Part shown: positions 47,713-60,034 of the stretch, piece by piece | Layout: each line of letters opens with the position of its first letter | Position numbering within the stretch: position 1 is the first letter of the stretch | Assembly (NCBI RefSeq): GCF_964656455.1 | Contig: NC_135717.1 | Location: 139,142,308 to 139,206,307 of the forward strand | Reading direction: 5' to 3' | Length of the DNA stretch: 64,000 nt | From: Halichoerus grypus | Lineage: Eukaryota; Chordata; Mammalia; Carnivora; Phocidae | Position numbers and translations under genes: made by a program | Notes under the pieces: model-generated | Database searches by the model: none | What the model saw: only the letters and a program-made list of their open reading frames with translations | Told to the model about the DNA's origin: nothing

Positions 47713-48631
47713 GTAAACTGTCTCAGATGGGGAGGAAGAAGGAACCAACTTGATTGTGTAACTTTATAAATAGAAACAGCCATATTGAAATAACAAGACT
47801 GCTCTGAGTTAAACTGATGAATTTTGCTCCTTGCTGCAAAGTTAGGCTACTGAATGAATATAAGATCCATTCTGTGGAGTAATTTTTCAGGTTTGCCCAA
47901 CAATGTTTAATGGGAAAAATCAGCAAGAAGTTCTTACCCTCCTTCCATTATACTCCCAAATATTTTAGTCCAAATAAATCAAAACCATTCCTCTGTTGGA
48001 AGTAGTCAAGTTGGAGACACACAGGAACTTTGTCCTCTACTACAAATAACGAATAATGAGATCATACTATTTTTAATACAGCACGTAATTTACTAAATAC
48101 TGGGAACAGTTTACCCTGGCAGTGACATAAAGGATAAAGAGGTACCTACCTTATCATGTGTTGAACAAAATGTGTCCTACATTTGCCATATGTTCTCGAA
48201 CAGTAGGTGATTTCAATTCTACTGCTGCTCTTTATTTTCGAGGGCAGAACCCAGGTAAATAGAGAAAAATCCCCTTAAAAAAGACCCAGAACCTCAGTCT
48301 TCCCGGCATGATTCCATTCAATTTGATATATACTCCAAAAGACCGACTGTGCTATGTTTGCCAGTTTGCTGAGGTTTATAGATCATAGGTTTTGAACTTC
48401 TCAGAGTGATTGTATAACAGTAGTGTTTTCTTTGATTTTTGTGGCTATAAAAGTGGTACTAGTCCTTCCTAGACACTTTGACAAATTAATCTTCCCTAGC
48501 ACAGCTATAATCTTGGTAATTCCAAGGTTCTCTCTAATCTGATTGAACTGAATTTTCTCACTTAAACCCTTACTTTAACAGGAGGCCTGTTTGATTCATG
48601 TTTACATCCATTGAGATCTCTAAAACAGTGT
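47711..48631. other. NAV3 intron 1, single-copy
   Basis: Nothing recognised. Confidence 0.5.
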
Positions 48632-49890
48632 CTTTAATTTTTTTTAATTAAAGTATAGTTGACACACAATGTTACATGAGTTTCAAATGTACAACATAGT
48701 GATTCAACAAGTCTATACAATGCTATGTTCATGTGTAGTCACCACCTGCCACTATTACAGTATTGTTGACTATATTCCATACGCAGTATCTCTCATTCCC
48801 ATGACTTCTTCATCCCATAACTGAAAGTCTGCACCTCACACTCCCCTTCACCCATTTTGCCCATCTCCCCATGCCCTCCCCTCTGGCAACTAGCCAGTTT
48901 GTTCTCTGTATTTATGAATCTGTTTCTGCTTTTCTTGTTTGTTTCTTTGTTTTGTTTTCTAGATTCCACATATAAATGATATCATATAGTATTTATCTTT
49001 CTCATATGACTCATTTCACTTTATATAATACTTCTAGGTCTATACATGTTGTCACAAATGGCAGGATTTCATTCTTTCTTATGGCTGAGTAATACATCTA
49101 TATCACAACTTCTTTATCCATTCATTTATCGGTAGACACTTGGATTGTTCCAGTGTCTTAACCATTGTACATAATGCTGCAATAAACATGTGGGGAGGGG
49201 AGATATCTTTTTGAATTAGTGTTTTTGTTTTCTTTGGGTAAATACCCACTAGTGGAATTACTGGATCATATTGTCTATTTTTAATTTTTTGAGGAACGTC
49301 TGTACTGTTTCCCACACGGGTTGCACCAATTTACATTCGCACATCCTCACCAACACTTGTTATTTCTTGTCTTTGGATACTAGCCATTCTGACTAGTTTG
49401 AGGGGATATCTCATTGCTTTTGATTTGCATTTTCCTGATAATTAGCGATGTTGAGCATATGTTCATGTGTCTGTTGGTCAGATTGTTTGGTTTTCTGGTA
49501 TTGAGTTGTGTGAGTTCTTTATAAATTTTGGATATTAAGTCCTTATCAGATATATCATTTGAATGTATCTTCTGTCATTCCGTAGGTTGCCTTTTAGTTT
49601 CATCGATGGTTTTCTTCAATGTGCAAAAGTATTTTATTTTAGTGTAGTCCCAATAGTTTCATTTTTGCTTTTTCCCCACTTTCCTGAGGAGACATACCTA
49701 GAGAAATGTTGCTCAGGTTGATATCAAAGAGATGACTGCCTATGTTCTCTTCTAGGAATTTTATGGTTTCAGGTCTCACATTTAGGTCTTTAACCTGTTT
49801 TGAATTTATTTTTGTGTATGGTATAAGAACCTAGTCCAGTTTCATTCTTTTGCATGTAGCTCTCTAGTTTCCCCAGTACCATTTGTTTAA
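48632..49890 (-). mobile_element. L1 (L1MA-like) 3' UTR plus ORF2 C-terminal part
   Basis: Antisense: 'attaaagtatagttgacaca' at the tail side, 3' UTR, then ORF2 C-terminus. The minus frame 49103-49315 has VIPLVGIYPKKTKTLIQKD. The cysteine-rich end of ORF2 is degraded. Confidence 0.88.
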
Positions 49891-49940
49891 TCTAACACAA
49901 TATCTTGCATGCAGTAGGAATTTAAACATAACTGTTGAAC
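49891..49940 (+). mobile_element. MIR 3'-end scrap
   Basis: 'atcttgcatgcagtaggaat' then 'aactgttgaac' resembles the last 50 bp of MIR or L2. Confidence 0.45.
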
Positions 49941-50346
49941 TAAAAAAAATTGACACTGATTTTTGTAATTTTATTCTTTTGTCTTATGATTTGCCTCATG
50001 TCTATATTTCACAAAGAGCTATCCTAGATCTTACTCATGACTGTTTGGATATAAATTTTGGCTCTTCTATTTTAGTATATTTCTGCTATTTCAGTGATTC
50101 AAGGTCAAAATCTTCATGATTTTGGCTTCAGTATAGTATACTAGTCCTTCTTGAACAAATCTACCCTATTTCAAAGGTGGTCACTTATGCCTCTAAGCCT
50201 GTTTCATGAAATATTAAATATTACTAGTGGAAGGGATAGTGGAGGATCTTCTAATGCAAGTATCTCTTTTTTGGTACATTGGTAAAATTAGAACCAGCAA
50301 ATTGAACTGGACTGTCTTAAGCAATTTCATCTTAAAAAGGGAATAT
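49941..50346. other. NAV3 intron 1, single-copy
   Basis: Nothing recognised. Confidence 0.45.
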
Positions 50347-50530
50347 AAAAGCCATGACCTGACATGATCCCAGGGTCCTAGGATCGAGCCCCGCATCGGG
50401 CTCCCTGCTCACCAGGAAGCCTGCTTCTCCCTCTCCGTCTGCCCTTGTGTTCCCTCTCTCGCTGTGTCTCTCTGTCAAATAAATAAATAAAAATAAATAA
50501 ATAAATCTTAAAAAAAAAGCCATGACCTGA
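50347..50530 (+). mobile_element. 5'-truncated CAN-SINE type B with 16-bp duplication
   Basis: Body 50363-50514 begins at 'catgatcccagggtccta', so the tRNA-like head with the A box is absent. The CT block ('cgctgtgtctctctgtcaaa') and a long aaataaata tail are present. The duplication aaaagccatgacctga is perfect at 50347-50362 and 50515-50530. Confidence 0.95.
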
Positions 50531-52374
50531 GTGTCCTATTTGTTCATAACTATTACTTAGTTATCTTACGAACCTACTTAGGAAAATGAATGTAACTTTA
50601 ATATCAAATCCAAGACTCATAGTCTGTCTTATAGTAAGCCAGCCATAGCTTTGTGCTGGAGAATCAGTAAGGAGATGGAATATGTTCAAGTCATGCTCCA
50701 ACACCTAAAAGCATCTTGGCATTCTTCTATTTCCTTGTCAGTTAGAACATAACTGGTGAGATCACTTTATTCAGTAACAATGTCCATGTGCTATTGCCAG
50801 GGTAGGTTTATAGATGTTAGTAGAGTTTTTCTTTTCTAGGGTGATGTATGGTCTGAATCTTCCTCTAACTAAATTCAAATCCATTGTAGTGTGGTAAATT
50901 CAGCCAAGTGTATTGTAATTTATATGTTTTACTTAAAGGACTTTAAGACACACTACTTCTTACTACTTCTCACATGTACAAGAAAATATAACTCAGTATT
51001 TTCTACAGCATATCTCATCTTGCTCTCAAATGCCATTCCTGCTGATGGTAGTGGAAAAGGAGATTGGTGAGGATGGGAGAAACCTAATTTGGACTTTTTT
51101 TTTTTTGGTTTAAGAAAGCCTCATTAAAGAAATTATAGTAATTTGAAGGTCAAACTTCTTGTAAGTGCTGTTTCCTTTCTTCCTGAAATTTCTCATCTCT
51201 TTTCTCATTTATAAAATGGAATCTGTGGATGAATAGAAGCAGTGTGTTTAGAGAATTTGTGCATCCTCAGGGAAATAAGGTATGGAGTGAGAGAGCCACT
51301 CGGGTTTGCATGCTACCATCTGGATTCTTGCTGTTTAATGCTGAGATAGCCCCATATGCCTGGTCACTGGGCACACTGCGCTACTCTCTGCTGAGACGTG
51401 GGTTTTGGGTATTGTGTGGATGCCCACTGCTGGTTACCATTGCCCAAATTCTGCATCTACCTTGTCCTAATGCCAGCTCTCTTTGGCTACACTAGTCCTC
51501 TCCACATTTTTCATAACCCCATTGGGATACATAGAAACTTCTGGATTCATATATATCAGAAGTGCTTTCTCAAGGCCCACCTGTCTAACCATGTCCTGTT
51601 GCCATTTTTCCTTTACTGTGGCTATTCAAAATGGGCAAGGAACACCCTGTATTGTAGGTGGGAAGTGAGACACAAATCCTCTTACCTTTCACCCTGATCT
51701 TCAACCTACCTGGGACTTCTTCTTGTTCAACAGTCCTGGGGCTGTTCCCAGGGATATGGAGACATCAGATTCCTTCACAGACTCTAATGGCATTCTGTCT
51801 TAGACACACCTCTTCTGAATCTCCTGTCTTCCTGCTATTTGAACTTTTATTTATCTCACCATCACAGTTAGCTTCTCTGAAAATACCTCTGAAAATGCTG
51901 TTTCATTATATAACTCTGTGCTCTGGTTTTCATTTGATAGGTAAAGGAAAGCTTTTGCAACATGGAAAACACTTTCTCTTGTTGAAAGTGATTTGTTGAA
52001 AATCCTGACTTTCAAGACTATTTTGTCACTATGAACTTAAAAGAAAAATTTGATATAAAGTTGAGCCATGATTTGTTGTTGTTGTTGTTATGGCCTGAAT
52101 TCTGTCTTCTTGAAATAATAAACGTCATCATTTCAATGGATGGAGGAACCAAAGATCAACTAAGACATAGAGATAAATAAGGACAAGAATATGCTGTTTT
52201 AATGTCTCAAAAATATACTCCCTCCTATATAAATATAGGAATATATACATCATGATTTGGTGAAATTCACAGCTTATTGTATTTTTTCCCAACTTTCACT
52301 GTAAACTGTTGAAAATATTTTTTAATACTGGTCTCAATGTCTATTATGTAACTCATGAAAGACTATTACTAATA
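50531..52374. other. NAV3 intron 1, no gene recognised
   Basis: The 51230-51860 part is GC-richer with overlapping plus frames (51229-51495, 51398-51697, 51658-51999) but no shared domain or convincing splice sites. It may be an old LTR or other repeat. A (GTT)n run lies at 52073-52089. Confidence 0.45.
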
Positions 52375-52545
52375 ATGGCTATCACTCATTAAGTAATACT
52401 TGCCAGACACTGTTGGAGATACTTTAAATACATTTCCATTTAGTATTTGTGTGTACTATTAGCTGTGCTTTACAGACAAGGAAAAGAAAGCATAAAGGAG
52501 CCAAGTGACAGAAGTAAAATGACCCAACTACTACTGCCTTTTATG
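52375..52545 (-). mobile_element. MIR element
   Basis: Antisense: 'cttgccagacactgttggag', 'gtgctttacagacaaggaaa', 'agtaaaatgacccaact'. Confidence 0.75.
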
Positions 52546-52854
52546 TAATTCCTCTGGATTATGTGGCGGGATGAGAACTATTACTGTAGAAGCAGGAATT
52601 GAGTCAAAAGGGCAAGAGTATAGAAGAAATGATGACTTTTAGGAAATAAGAGGTGATTTTTAAAAGTATGGATAGATGTGGCCTGCTCATCACGTAATTG
52701 AAGTTAACAGTGGACTAACTGATCTTCAAAATGGAATAACTGTCCTAAAAGTTTCTATTACATTTAAGAAACATAATAGCATAATATCATATTCACTGTA
52801 AGTTTGTGAAAAGCACTTAGTAAAATATTAAGTGTGTTGGAAAACATTTTTAAC

Positions 52855-53850
52855 TTTCATGTTTAAATTTGTATTGAAGCATAATAAACACAAACCAAAA
52901 AAGTATGCATATCATAAACACATAGCTCCCTGTACCAGTTGTGCAGAACAGGAAACAGGCCCCTCCCCCTTGAGTTCTAGTGATAGAAACCACTATCCTA
53001 ATTTCTAAGAGTATATATTAATGTTTGCCTGTTTTGTCCTTTATATACAAGTGAAATTATGAAATATGTATTCTGTTCTGCTTCTTTGTCCATCATTATG
53101 GTTGCATATGCTTGCATATTGTTCTATGTGGATTTGAATGGTTTATTCTAAAGGAATCATGTTATTCCAGAGCGTGGGTTTCTGCAGAATTTATTTTTTA
53201 ATCTTACCATTAATGTAGCCATTTAGATGGCTTAAGGTTTGGGGCTTTATGAATAATGCTGTGAAAATTCTTGTACATGTCTTTTTGTGAACATATGAAA
53301 CAGTGTCTGTGGGGTAAATACCTAGGATTGAAATTGCAAGGTCATAGACAATGCATAAGCTCAACTTTAGTGGATACTGCTGTGGTTTTCCCAAGTGCTC
53401 GTACCAAATTCCTTACCACCTTGCATATATCTCTGGCTGTTCCACGTCTCTGCTCACAGTAGGTATCCTTATTGGTATGAGGCCACATATTCTTAGTATC
53501 TTCTGTGTAGTGGGATTTTATTGTAGTTTTTATATACATTTTCCTGATGACTAATGACATTGATCATCTTTTAATATATTGATCATTTGGATATCCTATT
53601 TTGTGAAGGGTCGGTTTAGATTTTTTGCTCACTTTTCTACTGAGTCATGAGTCTGTTTCCTTAATGGCCTATAGGAATGGTCTGGATATAGATCTTTTGA
53701 ATACACATTTTGTCAATATCTTTTCCCACCCTGTGGATTGCCTTTTCACTCTCTAGGTATGGTTTCTTTTGAAGAACATAAATTCTTAATTTAATATTAT
53801 CCCATATATCAATTTTTCTGTGTCTTATTTAAGACCACCTATTCAAAGGA
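52855..53850 (-). mobile_element. Old L1M 3' end and ORF2 C-terminal part
   Basis: Antisense: 'attgaagcataataaacaca' at the tail side, 'accactatcctaatttctaa', 'gtaaatacctaggattgaaa', then ORF2-like 'cattttcctgatgactaatg' and 'ttttcccaccctgtggattg'. More decayed than the copies at 39612 and 48632. Confidence 0.82.
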
Positions 53851-54069
53851 CACTAAGCTATTTTATGTTTAAAAAAACATTATTTGAGATATAAAATTGA
53901 ATATGTATAATATATTTGATAGCTGCTTTTATATATTTAGATACTAAATATATTAAAACATGGAGAATTGTTCATGGTATAGAACTGAGATAATCTGGTC
54001 CATATTTTTAAAAATTAAAGTCCATTTTATTTTGTGTCATATTATCTCTGAATCCATGAAGTAATATGG

Positions 54070-54297
54070 TGAAACTTTTTATCTTTTTTTTTTTTTAAAG
54101 ATTTTATTTATTTATTTGAGAGAGAGAGAATGAGAGAGAGCACATGAGAGGGGGGAGGGTCAGAGGGAGAAGCAGACTCCCTGCCGAGCAGGGAGCCCGA
54201 TGCAGGACTCGATCCAGGGACTCCAGGATCATGACCTGAGCCGAAGGCAGTCGCTTAACCAACTGAGCCACCCAGGCACCCTGAAACTTTTTATCTT
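54070..54297 (-). mobile_element. CAN-SINE type A, 16-bp duplication
   Basis: Antisense body 54086-54281, near-consensus ('gggggagggtcagagggaga', 'cagtcgcttaaccaactgag'). The duplication tgaaactttttatctt is perfect at 54070-54085 and 54282-54297. Confidence 0.96.
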
Positions 54298-54439
54298 AAT
54301 GTAGGAACCCTTCAGTTAGTTTGACAGAATCCTTCTGATTACCAGGGGTTAGTGTCCCACAAAGTACATTTTTTCTTATATTCAGGTAAAAACTGCCTCT
54401 CTATAACATCCACTTACTGGTTCTACTTCACTAATGTAT

Positions 54440-54600
54440 TTTTTCATTTATTTATTTATTCAACAGACATTATATGAGTCCTATCACATCTCAGACTTTA
54501 TAGTTTTCAGGGATACAAAGGTGACTAAAAGTCTGGAGGAGGTCAGACATGGGGAAGCAGGCATGTGAAAGGATGCTTTTAGCTTTACAAGGTGGTGGGA
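54440..54600 (-). mobile_element. L2 3'-end fragment
   Basis: Antisense: 'atttattcaacagacattat' then 'cagggatacaaaggtgacta', the usual antisense L2 end. Confidence 0.7.
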
Positions 54601-54740
54601 ATGTGAAAATGTCTCACCTTTTTATCTTCCTTTTTGAGCAAAAGTCTTTATTCCGTACGTGACATGGATTCTAGATTCTTTACCATCCCGGTTATTCTGC
54701 TTTCACTTTAGCCTAATTAGTTACTGACATCTTTAAATTT

Positions 54741-54971
54741 AAAATTAAAAGTTAGGGGCGCCTGGGTGGCTCAGTCATTAAGTGTCTGCCTTCGGCTCAG
54801 GTCATGATCCCGGGGTCCTGGGATCGAGCCCCACATCGGGCTCCCTGCTCCGCGGGAAGCCTGCTTCTCCCTCTCCCACTGCCCCTGCTTGTGTTCCCTC
54901 TCTCACTGTGTCTCTCTCTGTCAAATAAATAAAATCTTTAAAAAATAAATAAATAAAAAAATTAAAAGTTA
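54741..54971 (+). mobile_element. CAN-SINE type B, 14-bp duplication
   Basis: Sense body 54755-54957. It lacks 'gttggt' between 'ctcagt' and 'taagtgtctgcc'. The 'cactgcccctgcttgtgttc' and 'tgtgtctctctctgtcaaat' markers are type B. The duplication aaaattaaaagtta is perfect at 54741-54754 and 54958-54971. Confidence 0.95.
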
Positions 54972-55306
54972 ATAGAAAGCAGCAGTCCCATGACGTTTTA
55001 CCTGGAAAGGGACCATGATTCCATTGGTTCCTACATGAAGACAGCCTATTTCTGTTGATTCAACCTAAAGTAGTTTTATCATCTTTTAGCAGTGCTTCAT
55101 TTGAATTTGAATAAATACCCTAGATCCTATAATTATTGTCAACCCAAGTGTTCTCCTAATTTTCAGTTAATTTATGGATACACAAAAATTACTTGTCATT
55201 AGAAACCTTGCTTTCCAAGAATATTTAATGATGTAGGACTATATTTTTGATATAGAGGTAAATGAAAAAGATACGATATAAAGCTATATGATCACTATAA
55301 CCCAAT
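54972..55306. other. NAV3 intron 1, single-copy
   Basis: Nothing recognised. Confidence 0.45.
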
Positions 55307-55330
55307 TTTGTGTGTGTGTGTGTGTGTGTT
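55307..55330 (+). repeat. (GT)n microsatellite
   Basis: About ten gt units. Confidence 0.9.
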
Positions 55331-55356
55331 CATGTGTTGTCTGTGTTGAAATAATT

Positions 55357-55529
55357 AAAGGTAAATGCACCAGGGGCACCGGGGCAGCTCAGCTGGTTAA
55401 GTGTCAGACTCTTGATTTTGACTCACATCATGTTCTCGGGGCCCTGGGATTGAGCCCCACGTCAGGCTCCCTGTTCTGGGGAGTCTCCTTGTAAATTAAA
55501 AAAAAAAAAAAAAAAAGGTAAATGTGCCA
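55357..55529 (+). mobile_element. CAN-SINE lacking the CT-rich block
   Basis: Sense body 55373-55513. The head is intact but diverged ('ggggcaccggggcagctcag'). After 'tggggagtctccttgtaaat' it passes straight to an A19 tail, with no CT-rich stretch and no aaataaa units. The duplication aaaggtaaatgcacca/aaaggtaaatgtgcca differs at two positions. Confidence 0.9.
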
Positions 55530-56069
55530 AAATATTTATAGCATTTTTCTTTGGATAATAGCATGTGATTTTAAGTCCAGCTATGCTAATTTCCACTTTG
55601 CTTATCAATCATGCTAGGTATTTCTAGTATCTTTTCTAATCTTTAAATTGAATGGGATACCATCTAAATCTTTTAAGTGTAAGCATCTATTACTTAGAAA
55701 TGCTAATTAGTACATCCTTTTGGATGTTGCCTAAAAATATTCAAAGTAGACAATGGTCTGTTAATCATCATTCTTTAATTATAATTCTCTAAATAGTTTT
55801 GAAATTATCCAACTCTTCCCTATTGTATACACTGAATTTTAGTATGTTTTTGTAAAAAAATAAGTAAAATCATCACCAGAAATTTTTGTGAAATAAAAAT
55901 ATCTATGTCTTTGTTACTCCCTTGGCTGCCAACTTAGTAACACTGTCACAAAATGAAAAAGTTTAATTTGTTAGGATCTATTTTAGTCAATCTATGATAT
56001 TCCTAAAGGACATCACATTATTTTTCTAATTTCTCATAAAATCTTGGTTTAGTGACATTGTGCTATAAA
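55530..56069. other. NAV3 intron 1, single-copy
   Basis: AT-rich; nothing recognised. Confidence 0.45.
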
Positions 56070-56540
56070 AATTCTACAATACTTTGCAGCTCCTCCCATC
56101 AAGGCAGAGTACAAGAGTCTCTTTACCTCCATCTTGAGTCTGGGCTGCCTTGTACTTTGCTTTGAGCAATAGAATGTAGTTGAAGAGACCCTGGAAATTC
56201 TGAGCCTAGGTTTCAAGAGGTCTGTAGCTTTTCCACTTGCTGTTCTTGGGAACTGCTATGTGGGTAAGTCTGGGCTAGCCTACTGGGTAATGAATGGCAC
56301 GTGACCCAGGGCCCCAACCAACAGCTAGCTAATGCCAGACATATGACAAAGTATCAACTACCAGCAACCAGCATACTGCAGATACCTGTGTGAGATTGGC
56401 CAAAATCGAGTGAATGACAGCTCAACTGATTATAGGCCAAACTGTCAACCCTTAGTATCATGAGCAAAAAAAAAAAAAGATTGTTTTAATTTACTAAATT
56501 TTTGGTAGTGTATTTTATAGCAAATGCTAACTGATACAGA
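56070..56540 (+). mobile_element. MaLR-type LTR (MLT1-like)
   Basis: Sense LTR-like sequence: 'ctcctcccatcaaggcagag', 'gtctgggctgccttgtactt', 'tttgagcaatagaatgtag', ending 'atagcaaatgctaactgata'. The pattern matches old ERVL-MaLR solitary LTRs. No internal or coding part is present. Subfamily uncertain. Confidence 0.65.
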
Positions 56541-57061
56541 TGTGTACTGGATTTTCCTAATAATGCTATGAAATTTATTTGCATGTAAGTTTTACTATTA
56601 AAATTTACTTTTCCATAAGTTTTGGAATATTGATTTCACATCAGGATAATTTTTCAGAAATCCACTTTATTCTGGCACATATGCTATGGAGTGAAAAGGA
56701 GCACTATATAATTATTTTTACTTCTGGATATAAAGAATTTCATAGACCATGTTCTTTGTTCTCTGTCATAAAACTGTAGGGCTTGCAGGTCTTGGTCTTC
56801 TATTTACTAGAGTATTCTTCCTATTTTTCATTCTTGTAATGTGTAGCTATTTAAATCTGAGCATAAATACCACTTTATGAGGTGATAATGGCAGGGTGAA
56901 AATTTGGAGGAAATACTGATAAATTGCTCATAAATTCTGAATGCTGGCTGTTGGCATCCTGTGAGCCTTAAGGGCTATTTTCTCACACTAGAGTCGTTGC
57001 CTTTGTTTTAAAGTGTAAAAATAGACATTGGAAAATAGATTTATTTGAATTAAGACTTTAT
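56541..57061. other. NAV3 intron 1, single-copy
   Basis: Nothing recognised. Confidence 0.45.
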
Positions 57062-57150
57062 TTGGTTTATTTATTTTATTTTATTATGTTATGTTATGTT
57101 AGTCACCATACAGTACATCATTAGTTTTTGATGTAGTGTTCCATGATTTA
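57062..57150 (-). mobile_element. Very short carnivore L1 3' end
   Basis: Antisense: 'tattatgttatgttatgtta' then 'agtttttgatgtagtgttcc'. Only about 70 bp of 3' UTR plus the tail were inserted. Confidence 0.85.
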
Positions 57151-57784
57151 TTTTGGGCTTAGTATAATCTTGCAATTAAATTTTTTAACTCCAGAAATAA
57201 TTTTAAAATATTGTCTTAGAATATTTTTTTAGTGGAAAAAGGTCACAGAGTTTTGAACTGATGTAACAAAAAGTAAATTAATAAAAATAATATTCTCACT
57301 ATTAAATTATTTTACAGTGTTTGGGAATATGTAACAGTAAAATGTTAGGTTGAAAACAGGGAAAATATAGTTAATTATCCACATCTTTTTTCTAAATAAC
57401 ATTAAATATTTGAATATTAGGGAATGGCTTTTTAAAAAATTTCCCCCAGATAGTGTGGAATTATGTGTTCTACACTTTGAGTGGTTTAATTTGGCAATAA
57501 GAAGTGATATTTTCTGAAAATAGGCTTTATGGATCTTGAGTGGTTCTAAATTTTTACTTATTTTGGACAATGAAAGGATAAGAAGGATTAAATTCTAATT
57601 GTTTAGACTTCATTTAGCATTGTTGAATATTTAAAACTATTTTTCTGGCTTTTCATTGAATAAATCTTTAACTCTTTTAAAACAAACACATTTGTTTTGA
57701 TAATCTGAAAAATGAGATACCAATTGGGAAATTCAAACCTATATGTTTCTGATAAACTTGGGGAGGAATTCAAGCATGAATGTT

Positions 57785-57985
57785 GGAACCAGGCATACAA
57801 ATTCCAGCCCTGCCACTTCTTGAGGGAGTAACCTTGAATATTTAACCTCTAGGAGTACCTGTTCTCTATCTCTAAAATGGATTATATAATATGGCCTTTA
57901 TAGAGTTTTTGTAAGAAACAGATGTCTTTTTTACAGTGCCTGGAATAAAGTGGGCCTTTAATAAGTGATAACTGTTGTCAGGTAC
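57785..57985 (+). mobile_element. MIR element
   Basis: Sense MIR: 'ccagccctgccacttcttga', 'ttaacctctaggagtacctg', 'cagtgcctggaataaagtgg'. Covers most of the family length. Confidence 0.82.
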
Positions 57986-59822
57986 TCCAAGATTTTGGTT
58001 TCAATTTTCTTTGAAATCATATGATAATTGTGAGGGGTTTTTGTTTCTTTTCTTTTCTTTTAAGTGGTGATGGTTACATGAAATAGGAAGGTCGAAACTA
58101 AGAAGTTTCAAAAATTAAAAGTCTCATTAATTTAGTCACTAAAATGAAATTGCAGTACTTGTAATGATGAATGTTAAAGTGTCATCATTTTGGTTCCTAA
58201 CAGTTCCCTTTGTCTGAATTTTAAACTATTATCTGTAGTTATACATGACATTTCTTGGATTTTTTTCAAGGACAAGAAGAAACAAGGTTTTGGAAAAAAA
58301 AGTCTGCCTTAGGTAATATTTTCCTCAAAGGAATTAGTCATATTTGAATGTTCTTGCAAAAAAATTAATTAAATATTCAGATATAAAACCATATCTTGAA
58401 ACTGGGGATAATAAAAATCTATATTACATAGCTGAAATATATAGATGACAATGACCACCCCCCCACATATTCGTACTTGTATTTACAATGCCACGGAGTT
58501 GGTTATATTTCTGTGACACAAAGTTGATGAGCTTCGTTATTGTTGTTTTGTTTGCTTATTTGTTTTTAAGATCTTTGTAAGGGTAAAAATTACATGAGTG
58601 AAAAGAAAATTCACATTAGATACCAAATGCTGCCCCTGCAATTTGCCAAGAATAAAAACACAGTTTGCATTTGAGACAAATACAATCCATATTTATTTCA
58701 TGGGCTTAGGAATTTCAAGGGGTCACTTCTATAGGAGAGTTCCAAGGGAGTTAGGAATCTGGCCTGTGATGTTTACTTTTGGCAGTAGCTTCTAAAATAA
58801 AACACAATAGCTTATAATATTTCAGAAAGTTATCCATCATCCACATTGTAAAGTATATTGCAGTATTTGAAGCTCTGGAATATGGCTTGAAAAATTCACT
58901 ATTCATGGGAGGTGGAAAACATGAAAAGAAAATGAAAATGGGAGACAGGAGGTTTAGGGGAGATTGGATTCCATGTGGATGAAGAATTTGACTCAAAGTA
59001 CATATGTTCCAGGAAATGTTTTGTGAGGACTGTGTTGTTAATTAAGATTTCCAAAGGTTCAGTAATACCTCAGGTTCTCAGCAAGTAGAATGTGTATAGC
59101 TGCCCTGTTAAAGTTAATATGTAAGATTCCAACTGTTTACATACACATTTTTAATAGAGATTTACCAGAAGAGTCGGTGAGAAAGCAGCTCTGTTGAAGA
59201 GAGGTTGGGAACTCACAGCCATATTTTATTACCACTATCTCATTGTGGTTTTTCCCACTGTGGGAATTCGACTTCCAGCACTTAGGGGAGCCTCTCTTCT
59301 TTCACTGTAGTATGACCACTTTTCTTCAGGGAAAGCAAAAGCTCACAAATCAGAAGTTTGCTCATGTTAAACCCCAGGAAAATATTTAAAAGGAAAATCC
59401 TGCCGCATAAGCACGCCTCTCCATGTAACAATAGCTGTTCTACCGAAGCCCAAGCCAGTCCAAATGCAATCGTACAAAATCTCACTAAGTATATAGTTGC
59501 ATGTGCAGCGCTTTGCAGAGGAGATATTGCCTTGGATAATTCTGTTACGGTCTTTTACTGAGAGAGATACACGTTTCTTTACCCCATATGATGATAAGGT
59601 TTTAAGATGATAAAACTTTTATGTTGATTTACTGGCATTATGTGTTCACAAGTATTTCTTCTAGTTTCTTTTTATTACAATTATAGAAAATGTGTATGTG
59701 TCATTCACAAGAACATAGTTTCAGCCACCCTAACAATGAATGAGAAACCCAAGTCAGTTTCATGACTGGTTGCAATCTCTCTTCAGTCTTTTAGAGAGAG
59801 GAGAAAAAATGTTCAGTTTAGT
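57986..59822. other. NAV3 intron 1, single-copy
   Basis: Contains a (TTTTC)n run at 58046-58062. Frames at 58598-58996 and 59282-59561 overlap on opposite strands and show no known domain. No exon supported. Confidence 0.5.
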
Positions 59823-60034
59823 TGTCATTTTCTTTATTTTTTTTTTAAGATTTATTTATTTATTTGAGAAAGAGAGATAGTGAGATAAAGCATGAGCAGA
59901 GGGGAGAGGGAGAAGCAGGCTCCCCGCAAGCAGAGAGCCCAACACGATGCTCAATTCCAGGACCCCTGGGATCATGACCTGAGCCAAAGGCAGACACTCA
60001 ACCAACTGAGCCACCCAGGTGCCCCTGTCATTTT
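59823..60034 (-). mobile_element. CAN-SINE, older subtype
   Basis: Antisense body 59832-60025, with a short T run and a diverged CT side ('agagagatagtgagataaag'). The duplication tgtcatttt is at 59823-59831 and 60026-60034. Confidence 0.92.

Noticed and set aside
56070..56540. Possible intact endogenous retrovirus
   Set aside because: Only a solitary, decayed LTR-like sequence is present; no gag, pol or env coding is seen nearby.
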